Of a stretch of DNA of 19,931 nucleotides, positions 7,250 through 15,044 are shown in pieces; the stretch's first letter is position 1; each line of letters begins with the position of its first letter. The notes beneath the pieces were generated by a model. The model was not told the origin of the DNA, searched no databases, and worked only from the letters and a program-made list of their open reading frames with translations. Both the position numbers and the translations under genes were made by a program. This stretch comes from Gammaproteobacteria bacterium (GTDB lineage Bacteria > Pseudomonadota > Gammaproteobacteria > Enterobacterales > Kangiellaceae): positions 1 to 19,931 of the forward strand of contig JABXIW010000061.1 in NCBI GenBank assembly GCA_013372875.1, written 5' to 3'.

Positions 7250-7508
7250 TATCTAATTCTCGATTTTAACCCTTGGACTCCTAACCAGTTTTAAGGGGAA
7301 TGACACCTATGTTTCAAAGCTCTAAGGCCGCGCGTTTTTAAGGTGTCGCGCAGGTCGGACGCCAGGATAGAAAGTGACAACCTATCTTTGTAGAGGTCCA
7401 CATTCACCGCTGATTTTCAGTAGGGGTAGAGGCTTATATCTATAGATTTTAGGCCGATACAGGTTGGTGGGTGCAACTTAGTCACGACAATACTAAGGGC
7501 ACTCAATC
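7250..7508. other. Leader between oriT and trbJ
   Basis: About 260 bases without a recognisable gene. In RP4, traJ begins close to this side of oriT, but no TraJ-like frame is present. Short inverted segments occur, for example around 7330-7350 (GCGCG/CGCGC) and 7375-7390 (GATAG/CTATC), so a structured leader or trb promoter region is likely. AAGGG about ten bases before the ATG at 7509 is the trbJ ribosome site. Confidence 0.4.
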
Positions 7509-8285
7509 ATGAACAATATACGTATTTTAGCGGCTAAAATACCTACGGTTGCTATTTCATTAGCGCTTATCTTTCCCATACCAGTAGTAGCTGGGATTCC
7601 AGTTGTTGATGGAACGAACCTGACACAAAATATTATGTCAGCAATGGAGTCTGTCACTCAAACGGCCAAGCAGATCCAACAGTACCAAACTCAGTTGCAG
7701 CAGTATGAAAACCAGCTGCAAAACACGATGGCCCCAGCGGCTTATATTTGGGACTAGGCGCAATCGACGATTGATGATTTAACTCATGCCACCAATACGC
7801 TTGCTTATTATCAAAACCAGCTTGGTAGCCTTGATGCTTACCTAAGCAAATTCCAGGATGTGGCCTACTACCGCAGTTCACCTTGTTTCAATGGATCTGG
7901 AGGTTGTACGCCTGCAGAGCAAGCGAGGATGGAAGAAAACCGTCGCTTGGCGTCCGAATCCCAGAAAACAGCCAACGATGCTCTCTTTGAAGGCTTGAAG
8001 CTCCAGCATAAAAACTTGCAGGCTGACGCTCGTCAGCTGCACCGATTACAGTCAGCTGCCCAGGGAGCTGATGGTCAGTTAGCTGCTATTGGCTATGCCA
8101 ACCAGCTTGCTAGTAACCAAGCCAACCAACTCCTTCAAATCCGTAGCTTGTTGATTGCTCAGCAGAATGCTGTTGGTTCTCGAATGCAGGCTGAAGCCGA
8201 CCGCGAAGCTCAATATCAAGCGTCCCGTGAAAGGTTATTTGATATGGGAGATCCAACCGACCGTTCAAAAAACAGGGGGGTCTAA
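7509..8285 (+). pseudogene. trbJ: P-type conjugative transfer protein TrbJ, interrupted by an in-frame amber codon
   Basis: TrbJ is the VirB5-like pilus or tip component of IncP-type type IV secretion systems, exported to the periplasm; in RP4 it also contributes to entry exclusion. The frame begins with a signal peptide (IPTVAISLALIFPIPVVAG, cleavage near residue 29) and the conserved QTAKQIQQYQTQLQQYENQLQNT coiled coil. After AYIWD comes TAG (7755-7757), then the same frame continues with AQSTIDDLTHATNTLAYYQNQLGSLDAYL and a conserved C-terminal half to the TAA at 8283-8285. Family members read WDQAQS here as I recall, so a single C-to-T change turned CAG into TAG. The reading is otherwise full length, about 258 codons. 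Consequences: an 82-residue fragment, suppression by an amber tRNA, or reinitiation downstream. The last residues (MGDPTDRSKNRGV) are echoed in the next gene. Confidence 0.88.
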
Positions 8286-8287
8286 TC

Positions 8288-8485
8288 ATGAAGAATATCA
8301 TTCGAGTTTTTATCGTCAGCGTGTTGGCCTCTTTCGTTCTGGTAGGGTGTGGTGAAGATGGAGGGCCAAAGTCTACAACGATCAACTGTAATAACCCGAG
8401 CCTGACGAAAGAGCAGAGGGAAGAAGGGAACTGTCTTTGGAATATGGGCGAGCGCACGGATCGCTCCAAGAATAAGGGGTTCTAA
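8288..8485 (+). CDS. Small TrbK-like lipoprotein (possible entry exclusion)
   Basis: This 65-residue protein has a classic lipoprotein signal: positively charged N-terminus, hydrophobic core, and lipobox LVGC with the acylated Cys at residue 21. It sits exactly where trbK lies in IncP operons, between trbJ and trbL. RP4 TrbK is a small lipoprotein that blocks entry of like plasmids. Sequence similarity to RP4 TrbK itself is not evident to me, so the role is inferred from position, size and lipobox. The C-terminus (NMGERTDRSKNKGF) repeats that of TrbJ. The ATG at 8288 is two bases after the trbJ stop and preceded by a G-rich ribosome site within the trbJ end, so translation is coupled. The product would be anchored in a membrane facing the periplasm. 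Confidence 0.7.
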   Translation: MKNIIRVFIVSVLASFVLVGCGEDGGPKSTTINCNNPSLTKEQREEGNCLWNMGERTDRSKNKGF

Positions 8486-8487
8486 TT

Positions 8488-9783
8488 ATGAGCAAGATAT
8501 GCATTCGACTTGTGATGCTACTAGCTGTTTTACTTACCTCGCAAACTGCGTCGGCGGCCATTGAGCCTAATGGTGTCTTGGATGAGGTGGCTGTGCGCTT
8601 CATGATCGCCAGTGCCACTTGGAGTACGGTAATTACAAACCATGCCGTGTGGCTGTTTTGGACGCTGGGCACTATATCTCTTGTTTGGACTGGCGGGACT
8701 TTAATCCTTAAACAAGCTGATATGAGGGAGTTCTTTTCCGAGTTTATGCGCTTTATCCTGACGTTTGGTTTCTTCCTCTGGTTACTCAGAAACGGCCCGG
8801 ACTTTGCGACGTCAATCATCGACTCGTTGAGAACGATCGGTGCTCAAGCCGGTGGCCTTCCGAGAGACCTAACCCCCTCAGAGCCTATCAGCATTGCTTT
8901 CGACATTATTGTTAAAGCAGGTGAGTCCTACAGCTTCACAAACCCTATAGATAACTTGTCTATCTTCTTCATCACGCTAGCAATTTTGGCATGTATGGCG
9001 GTTGTGGCGGCTAATGTGTTGTTGGCCTTGGTAACAGCTTGGATATTGATATATGCCGGTGTTTTCGTGCTGGGGTTTGGTGGTTCGCGTTGGACTTCAG
9101 ATATAGCAATCAACTACTTCAAAAGCGTATTGGGCGTTGCTTTGAAGCTGATGACAATGACTTTGCTCATTGGCATTGCCATGTCGATTATGGACGGTTT
9201 TTATGCTGATCTATCCAATGACGCCCCTATGCGTGAACTGCTGGTGATCTTTGTCGTTTCACTGGTTCTCGTAATGCTTATTCACTCTGTTCCCAATGTG
9301 GTTGCTAGCCTAGTTCCTGGAGGCGGCGCGGCGGCGGGGGCTGGCAGCATAAGTGCTGGTGCGATGGCCGGAGCGGCAGTTGCCACTGGTGGTATGGCTG
9401 CCGGTGCAGCAATGGCTACCGCTGGCGGTGCGTCTGCTATTCAAGCTGCGTTTGCAAAAGCAGGTGAGAACGTAGCGAACAATGCTGACGTGATGTCGAG
9501 CCTTAGCAGTGCATTTAGCGGTAGTGGTGATACTGACGAGGCTGGCTCCTTCTCCCAAGTTTCCGGTCAATCTTCTAGTAATGGCGAATCCTCTGGCGGC
9601 GGCTTTAAAGGTAGCGCTGTAAAAGCGGGTCGTATTGCAGCGGATACTAGCGCGAATTTGATGAAGGGAATGGGGGATATGGTCGGAGAAAGACTTGGCC
9701 ACACTACCGGAGGCCGTTTAGCCAGCTCTATCCGAAACAGCACGAAAGATGACGGGGATAACGGCGATAAGGAGGACGATTGA
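8488..9783 (+). CDS. trbL: P-type conjugative transfer protein TrbL
   Basis: TrbL is the VirB6-like polytopic inner-membrane component of the IncP mating channel. The 431-residue protein starts with a signal-like segment (MLLAVLLTSQTASA), then several membrane helices (about residues 50-70, 88-105, 150-195, 215-235 and 248-268). A long Ala/Gly-rich and Ser/Gly-rich cytoplasmic or periplasmic tail follows (GGGAAAGAGSISAGAMAGAA onwards), typical of the family. The tail ends in a charged KDDGDNGDKEDD. AAGGGG precedes the ATG at 8488, two bases after the previous stop. The gene is intact. The rest of a trb operon (trbB-I) is not in the window, so this is an isolated subset rather than a full transfer apparatus. 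Confidence 0.93.
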   Translation: MSKICIRLVMLLAVLLTSQTASAAIEPNGVLDEVAVRFMIASATWSTVITNHAVWLFWTLGTISLVWTGGTLILKQADMREFFSEFMRFILTFGFFLWLLRNGPDFATSIIDSLRTIGAQAGGLPRDLTPSEPISIAFDIIVKAGESYSFTNPIDNLSIFFITLAILACMAVVAANVLLALVTAWILIYAGVFVLGFGGSRWTSDIAINYFKSVLGVALKLMTMTLLIGIAMSIMDGFYADLSNDAPMRELLVIFVVSLVLVMLIHSVPNVVASLVPGGGAAAGAGSISAGAMAGAAVATGGMAAGAAMATAGGASAIQAAFAKAGENVANNADVMSSLSSAFSGSGDTDEAGSFSQVSGQSSSNGESSGGGFKGSAVKAGRIAADTSANLMKGMGDMVGERLGHTTGGRLASSIRNSTKDDGDNGDKEDD

Positions 9784-10042
9784 CGACGCTTCCCCTGCAT
9801 TTGACAACGACAACTTAGGCGGTGTGGGGACTAGCTGGATGAATCAAATCGGCGGCTTTGATGGCCTATCCAGCGAGGACCAGGAAGAAGCTCGCCAAGC
9901 ACACGCTGAGTGGCAAGAGCGTGACCCGGAAAAGCACACCTTTGACGTTGAGGACTACGTTTCGTATGCCCAGGAACGCAATGAAGAGGTTGCTAGCTTT
10001 GTCAATAAAGGCCGTTCGGCCGAACTAGATAAGGATTACTGA
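9749..10042 (+). CDS. Small acidic protein of unknown function in the trb operon
   Basis: I do not recognise this product. It is soluble, acidic and Glu/Asp-rich (SSEDQEEARQAHAEWQERDPEKHTFDVEDYVSYAQERNEE), probably helical, with no signal peptide or membrane segment. The start is uncertain. The only upstream ATG (9749) overlaps trbL by 35 bases and lacks a ribosome site. A strong AAGGAGG at 9769-9775 points instead to an ATT at 9779 with unusually short spacing, or to GTG 9824 or ATG 9839. The conserved-looking part begins at about 9779 (DDASPAFDNDNLGG). It is co-transcribed with trbL and the next small gene. It could be an accessory factor of the TrbL module; nothing more can be said. Confidence 0.65.
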   Translation: MTGITAIRRTIDDASPAFDNDNLGGVGTSWMNQIGGFDGLSSEDQEEARQAHAEWQERDPEKHTFDVEDYVSYAQERNEEVASFVNKGRSAELDKDY

Positions 10043-10044
10043 TT

Positions 10045-10299
10045 ATGGAGTTTAACTTTCCACCTCAAAACCTTGCGGAGGTATTTGGTTTCTTCGCAGT
10101 GATGTTCATTGTGATGCTGGCCTTCTATTTTTTAGGACAGTGGCTACACAACACTGGACACGGCCCTAAGATGACAACCATTGCCGATAAAATGGAAGTA
10201 TTCCAAAACAAGCTGGCCGGGCGTGCCTACAAGGACGTGACGAGAACGGTCGATCAAATCGACAACATGAGACGCTGGCCGTTTGGCCGACGCAAGTAG
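10045..10299 (+). CDS. Small single-span membrane protein, trb operon
   Basis: This 84-residue protein has one strong membrane helix at about residues 12-33 (VFGFFAVMFIVMLAFYFLGQWL). A basic C-terminal tail follows (AGRAYKDVTRTVDQIDNMRRWPFGRRK), which by the positive-inside rule should face the cytoplasm. It begins two bases after the preceding stop with AAGGA upstream. It is the last gene before a strong terminator, so it belongs to the trbJ-K-L unit. I do not recognise a family. An inner-membrane accessory or exclusion partner of TrbL is possible by context only. Confidence 0.75.
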   Translation: MEFNFPPQNLAEVFGFFAVMFIVMLAFYFLGQWLHNTGHGPKMTTIADKMEVFQNKLAGRAYKDVTRTVDQIDNMRRWPFGRRK

Positions 10300-10311
10300 T
10301 TAGAAAGCACT

Positions 10312-10343
10312 CGGGCCGGTGATGGTGCACCGGCCCGTATTTT
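10312..10343 (+). terminator. Rho-independent terminator ending the trb operon
   Basis: CGGGCCGGTG (10312-10321) pairs perfectly with CACCGGCCCG (10328-10337) around a 6-base loop and is followed by TATTTTT. It lies 12 bases past the last gene of the operon and closes the trbJ-to-84-residue-protein transcript. Confidence 0.93.
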
Positions 10344-10724
10344 TACATACATCAAACCGATTGTAGTGAAGCTGTAACTCGTTTTTGGACAAAAGTAATT
10401 TAGGCACTACATGTCGAATATACTCTTCAAATAACTTTATATATCCCAAAACAAGCTACATTGTTTCTGGCAAGTACATTTCGATATGAAAGAAAATGGA
10501 TATCATGAACATTACACCTAGTTCTATTTGTAATGATAGATTACATTTTTATGCAATCTATAAAACTACACTATGCATACAAATTGACACTTTAGTTGTC
10601 TCTCAGTGAAGTGCGAACGTTCAGGTTGATAAAAGCAAATTACTACAAAACTTATATCTACCAATAGATATCCTAATTGATTAAAATATATCTATCGTTG
10701 AAATTGCGAATTTTGTAAGTAAAT
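10344..10724. other. AT-rich gene-poor junction between convergent trb and toxin operons
   Basis: About 380 bases with no gene I can support. It is strongly AT-rich and holds an 8-bp inverted repeat ATAGATAT/ATATCTAT at roughly 10664-10697. No clear terminator for the incoming minus-strand operon is visible, unless that AT-rich hairpin serves. It marks an abrupt composition change and may be a module junction. Confidence 0.45.
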
Positions 10725-11123
10725 TTATTTCATTCGTTCAACAATATATTCATTCAATGAACTTGCAATTTGGTTAGGCTTTGCATTTGGCAAAGTTTGA
10801 TAAATTATACCACTGGCATCTTGCCAAATAATCATGCCATCAATTCCAGTATTTTCGACAACGTACATCGAATGAGGAACGTTCTCATTTAGCTCCCATT
10901 CTTGTTTTGTTACTGGAATTACATTCCGATGCTCTGATTTAGAAATTCCTGTTAATTCAATACCATCCGCAATAATTGCACCAAAAGTGGATAAGTACAC
11001 TTTATACTCATCAGAAAATTTGACCCTTAGCTGAAGTTCGGCATCTGTTATCTCAGTGTTTGGCGCTGCTTTTAATGCAAGTAAATTTGGCAAAGCCTGA
11101 ATTGTGTTAACGATTGTAGTCAT
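10725..11123 (-). CDS. SMI1/KNR4 (SUKH)-like immunity protein
   Basis: This 132-residue protein has the SUKH layout. An N-terminal helix and ITDAELQLRVKFSDEYKVYLSTFGAI correspond to the usual 'LP..Y..F...G' segment. A beta-rich middle (VIPVTKQEWE, SMYVVENTGIDGMIIWQDASGIIYQTLP) and a C-terminal helix (SSLNEYIVERM) follow. SUKH proteins neutralise cognate toxins, often nucleases of the HNH/Endo VII group. It lies 13 bases downstream of the LHH nuclease gene in the same operon, the classical toxin-then-immunity order. It would bind the toxin in the cytoplasm. No signal peptide or membrane segment is visible. The assignment is by pattern and context. Confidence 0.85.
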   Translation of the reverse strand: MTTIVNTIQALPNLLALKAAPNTEITDAELQLRVKFSDEYKVYLSTFGAIIADGIELTGISKSEHRNVIPVTKQEWELNENVPHSMYVVENTGIDGMIIWQDASGIIYQTLPNAKPNQIASSLNEYIVERMK

Positions 11124-11136
11124 TATTCATTACCTT

Positions 11137-11859
11137 CTAAACATTGCATGAACGCGCTTTCCAATGATCTTTTCTTTCTTGAGTCCATGTATTTCCCTCA
11201 CCATGGACCTCGGTTTCCAGTGTATTATCATGCCAAAGGCTCTGGTTCTTTTTCCCATCTTCATATTCACCAGTTCGATGTTCTTCTGCTGTTAGTTCAA
11301 CCAAAGGTGAATCAGCCTTTTGACCAAGATGATGTAACTCGAGCGGTTTACCCGTTTTACTGTCCAATGGAGCTAGTCCTCGTGCAATTCTATCACGATT
11401 AGAAATCCCGTCATCATCAGTATAGTCAAGATCTATATTCTCTTTAATCAGACATTTTCGACCATTGATTTCAGCTTCTATCAAACCAGCATTCTTGAGA
11501 ATTTCGTATTGCTTCATATTTTGAATATTCTCAATAACTTCGTCCGACCAACCCGTTTCCTCTTTTATCTTTGCTTTTTCCTCATCACTTAGTCCTTCTT
11601 TTTCCGTAACATCAGCAACAGAAACTTCTCCGTTGCTATTTTCATGGCCCCCAACAAAAGCTATTGTACTCTGTTCCATCAATGCAACACGAGTGCTCCT
11701 TTCAATGAATGCTATATCTGGTTTTTCAATACTATGATTGCCGTTATTTTCTATTGACTCGGACCAATCCTGAATAGGTTCTAAATCCGTTCCTTCTAGC
11801 GGGAGCTCACTATGGGACTTAGTATTATCAATTGTAATCATTTCGATACCACCAGTCAT
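11137..11859 (-). CDS. LHH-family (HNH/Endo VII) nuclease toxin
   Basis: This roughly 240-residue protein ends in an LHH nuclease domain of the HNH/Endo VII superfamily (PF14411). NRDRIARGLAPLD leads into LELHHLGQ with the diagnostic L-H-H (about residues 175-177), then LVELTAEEH, LWHD, EVHG and ERKDHWK. The first 90 residues are acidic, low in structure and unassigned; residues 90-145 (EETGWSDEVIENIQNMKQYEILKNAGL) recur in other toxins of this type as I recall. There is no signal peptide, PAAR, RHS or VgrG-adaptor domain, so the export route is not self-evident. I choose the ATG at 11859, which overlaps the upstream stop as ATGA with GGAG ten bases before, over the TTG at 11868. It would cleave DNA. 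It is followed by its immunity gene. Confidence 0.88.
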   Translation of the reverse strand: MTGGIEMITIDNTKSHSELPLEGTDLEPIQDWSESIENNGNHSIEKPDIAFIERSTRVALMEQSTIAFVGGHENSNGEVSVADVTEKEGLSDEEKAKIKEETGWSDEVIENIQNMKQYEILKNAGLIEAEINGRKCLIKENIDLDYTDDDGISNRDRIARGLAPLDSKTGKPLELHHLGQKADSPLVELTAEEHRTGEYEDGKKNQSLWHDNTLETEVHGEGNTWTQERKDHWKARSCNV

Positions 11860-14800
11860 ACTGTGCAATCTCCTTTAACGGCAACAACAATTTCATTTAG
11901 TGTATTAGGCGTGACTTGTGAAAAATATTCATTTGCTGAAGCACGAATGTCAGTAGTACTTTTAAGCGAACGTTTTAAGAGTAAAACAATATTTTGTTTT
12001 GCAAACTTTGCTGTATCTTGATTATACAGTTTCGACAATCTTTCTTTTACCTTATAGATCTTTTCTACCGTCGGTAAAGATAGTGCGTCTTTTAATTCAA
12101 AAATAAGTTCATCTGCCGGTAAATCATTTGCACAATAAACACCTCTAACGATCATACCCAACATAACATCAGCCATGTAGTCAGCCACAATTTGCATTGA
12201 GTCCCTGCACAAGACAAGCGAGGTACCTTTTTGAACAAGAATACTATTGAATTGCTTACGTATGTCATTGCATGATGATACGCCAATATCGGCTGACTCA
12301 ATAAATAGGGTATTCATCAATGATAGGATCTTTCGTTTCGCCATATCATCACTGCCAAGAGCATTACGAATTGTAGATATATTAATATTATAAAATCGTT
12401 CATTATTTTTGTTGTACAATCCCTCATCACTAACAAAAACATCTAGTTCCTGCTCAGCGCCGTCATCATCGGTAACTTTATCCGAAATTTTAACAGTCGT
12501 AGGCAAAGACATACCTTCCTTGTGGCAAAAAGCATATCCCGCTTCAAGAGAGCCTAATTGCAATGCATTTTCAGCTGATATTCCAATTGTATTTGCGATG
12601 ATCTGTTGATCATCTGCAGAAACTATACGTTGTACTATCTTTGTTGATGAATTTTTAATGACATCTGGTGCAAGCTTCGAAGGGATTTGCTCAGCGACAA
12701 TAACACCCTGTCCATAAGATCGCATTTCTGCAATCATATTAGTAAAATGTTCAACAGCCTTGCCCTTTGGATTACCTGCCGTTTCAGTAGAACGTTCAGT
12801 ATCTAAATTTTTTAACAAGCGATGAGCTTCTTCAATAACTAAAAGATGTTTGAGTTCCGTATTTTTATTGCCGCCAATCTCCTTTGCTATTTGTCGATAT
12901 TCATTAATAAAAATCACCAATAGTCCAACACTAAATGCCTTATCTGAATCATCAGCCAAACCTTCTAACTCAAACACCACTTTTTTTTCAAGTAATCCGG
13001 AAAAATCAAGATATTCACTAGTGTTAAATGTAAACCCTTTTGCACCTATACAGAGATTTTCAAGGCGTACTTTGATAGCAGTTTTAACATTTCCAGCAAC
13101 CTCACCATCATATTTCAATTCATCTTCAATATAACGGGCAATCTCATCTTTCAATTCTTGCATTGTAGGGAAAAGATACTTATGTGAAGCAAAAGAATAT
13201 TTGTTATTTGTATATTCAATATTAAAAAAATCTGTTTCGCTTTGATTATTTGCCAGCATAGGGTGATAACCAAGAGTTAAATCCCATCCTTTGTTCTTAT
13301 ATATAGTATGCAAACATTTTTCTAGTATATATGGCATGGGACCATAAAAAGAGAACGAGGCATTGAACAGATCTTTCAAATAGTCGATATGCGTTTGCGG
13401 ACTAACCCCAGGCATAATATAAAAAGGATTAATTTGAGGACAATTTAGCTCCGGTTTACCAAGTGTGTATACAACACTATCAATTGCTAAGTTCCGATAT
13501 TCTTTCTTAGCGGACTCAATGACTAAGAACGGCTTCTGGGCTTCTAAAAGAATCTTTTTAACGGTGGTAGTTTTACCGCTTCCTGTTATTCCACATACAA
13601 ATGTATGCTTATTAAGGTCAAGTTCGCTTAATGCGAACGGCATATTTTTTATGGCTTTTCTGCCATCAGCGACATTACCTACTTTTATTGAATTAAGCTC
13701 TAGAGAACTCCTAGACAAAGGATACGCTTTTTCTATACGGAGCTCAAAGTCTGGAACACTTTCTGTCGGCATTGTGCACAACAAACCCAACTCAGAAGAA
13801 TTTATATATGAACACAGTGGATTTTTAATATTATTCCCTAAAAAGTTAGGAATACGTAATACTTCTTGACTAGATGAACTTGGCTCAAATGCAAGCAATG
13901 GTAACTTGTCAGGATCTGGCTTTGACAATTCACCGCACAAGCAAGCTTTTATAATATTTTTGGAGACATCTGAATCAGCAGAATAGGTGATAGCCGTCTG
14001 CCATATACCGTTATTTTGACCACTTTTTAAGCGTTCTATTGCTTTATCAGCATAATTGATCAGCTCAAGTGCAAATCCATTTTGAATATCACCAGAGATA
14101 GATTCTCCATTAGTGATGGCTTTTGACACAGAGTCACTATACCCCTCTGAATGTGTTTTACCACTACCCAAAACAGACCCTATAATAGTTCCAAGGCCGC
14201 CCCCTACAAGAGCTCCTGCAGCAGTACCAGCCCCTGGTATAATTGAACCAATCATTCCACCGGCAGCAGCACCTATACCAGCAGCAACTTGACCAGCCAC
14301 ACTATTTTTCCCGTCACTTACATTGGTAGTATGAGAATTGGTTTCAGAGTAACTACTTGAGCGGGATACATTTCGCTTGCTCACAGCAAACGCTTTGTCT
14401 CGAACAGTAATTAAGCTAGAAATATCCTGTGTCACGCGATGCATAGGTACCGGCTTTGCCAAAAACATGACTGTATAATCATGTCCATTTAAGCTCCGCA
14501 TAATGGACGATAGACTAAATGTTTGTTTTTGATCTCGAAGATACAGAGAAGGTACGCCAGAAAGAATACCAAAACTCATATTTGAATTCTTTTCGCCTGA
14601 AAAATTCGGGATATAACTATCCATTTCGATACCAGAAAGCATCCCTTGTGTAATACTCTTTACACTTTCAACATCACTGCATGAATATATTCCAAGAACA
14701 AGATTAGTAACGCCGTCACGACTGACTAATCCGTATCCAATAGAAACACCTATTGAATGCAAAGCGGTGAAGAGTTTTTCGATTTTTTCGTTAATAACTT

Positions 14801-15035
14801 CAAACGCTTTATCCACAGTCTCTGCTGAACAGCTACTTATACGAAAATACGTAATTCCGTCAAGCTGAAGTGTGCTATCACTATCAAAATGTTGCTCTAA
14901 GTTGTAACTGTCAACGATATAAGCAGGATAAACAAGATTTAGAAATTCTTCAGTCTGTTTACCAATGACAACCGTATCATTAGCAAACTCTTTAATAGCG
15001 ATATCTTGCTGGGCAGATAACTCAGTATTATTCAT
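11856..15035 (-). CDS. HerA/FtsK-class ATPase with internal glycine zipper
   Basis: This large 1059-residue protein combines three parts. Residues 1 to about 240 are unassigned. Residues about 246-292 form a Gly/Ala-rich hydrophobic glycine zipper (GQVAAGIGAAAGGMIGSIIP onwards), a membrane-insertion or oligomerisation signature. From about 450 there is a HerA-like (DUF87) motor: Walker A GITGSGKT at 482-489, IESAKKEY, Walker B LLVIEEAH at 731-738, and the family's MRSYGQGVIVAEQIPSKL at about 772-789 with a following IVQRI arginine region. HerA-class motors are hexameric pumps for DNA or protein. The gene begins nine bases after the membrane-protein stop and ends overlapping the toxin start. 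Embedding a zipper in a motor protein suggests a membrane-anchored pump. The substrate is unknown; the toxin is one candidate. Confidence 0.85.
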   Translation of the reverse strand: MNNTELSAQQDIAIKEFANDTVVIGKQTEEFLNLVYPAYIVDSYNLEQHFDSDSTLQLDGITYFRISSCSAETVDKAFEVINEKIEKLFTALHSIGVSIGYGLVSRDGVTNLVLGIYSCSDVESVKSITQGMLSGIEMDSYIPNFSGEKNSNMSFGILSGVPSLYLRDQKQTFSLSSIMRSLNGHDYTVMFLAKPVPMHRVTQDISSLITVRDKAFAVSKRNVSRSSSYSETNSHTTNVSDGKNSVAGQVAAGIGAAAGGMIGSIIPGAGTAAGALVGGGLGTIIGSVLGSGKTHSEGYSDSVSKAITNGESISGDIQNGFALELINYADKAIERLKSGQNNGIWQTAITYSADSDVSKNIIKACLCGELSKPDPDKLPLLAFEPSSSSQEVLRIPNFLGNNIKNPLCSYINSSELGLLCTMPTESVPDFELRIEKAYPLSRSSLELNSIKVGNVADGRKAIKNMPFALSELDLNKHTFVCGITGSGKTTTVKKILLEAQKPFLVIESAKKEYRNLAIDSVVYTLGKPELNCPQINPFYIMPGVSPQTHIDYLKDLFNASFSFYGPMPYILEKCLHTIYKNKGWDLTLGYHPMLANNQSETDFFNIEYTNNKYSFASHKYLFPTMQELKDEIARYIEDELKYDGEVAGNVKTAIKVRLENLCIGAKGFTFNTSEYLDFSGLLEKKVVFELEGLADDSDKAFSVGLLVIFINEYRQIAKEIGGNKNTELKHLLVIEEAHRLLKNLDTERSTETAGNPKGKAVEHFTNMIAEMRSYGQGVIVAEQIPSKLAPDVIKNSSTKIVQRIVSADDQQIIANTIGISAENALQLGSLEAGYAFCHKEGMSLPTTVKISDKVTDDDGAEQELDVFVSDEGLYNKNNERFYNINISTIRNALGSDDMAKRKILSLMNTLFIESADIGVSSCNDIRKQFNSILVQKGTSLVLCRDSMQIVADYMADVMLGMIVRGVYCANDLPADELIFELKDALSLPTVEKIYKVKERLSKLYNQDTAKFAKQNIVLLLKRSLKSTTDIRASANEYFSQVTPNTLNEIVVAVKGDCTV

Positions 15036-15044
15036 ATCTTAGCC

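Noticed and set aside
7300..7341. Tiny frame MTPMFQSSKAARF after AAGGGG in the trbJ leader
   Set aside because: Too short to support. It could be a leader peptide or chance; no attenuator structure could be shown.
7860..8285. Separate 141-residue gene after the trbJ fragment
   Set aside because: It is in the same frame as the upstream part and is the conserved rest of TrbJ; the apparent start has no ribosome site.
8110..8819. Minus-strand frames of 119 and 145 residues opposite trbJ, trbK-like and trbL
   Set aside because: They are antisense shadows of genes with clear family matches and show no recognisable domain.
9310..9702. Minus-strand 130-residue frame opposite the trbL tail
   Set aside because: Shadow of the Gly/Ala/Ser-rich TrbL tail; its Arg/Thr/Ser-rich composition is an artefact of that strand.
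10500..10724. Possible toxin-antitoxin or small RNA gene in the AT-rich gap
   Set aside because: No open frame above a dozen codons with a ribosome site and no promoter-terminator pair could be identified.
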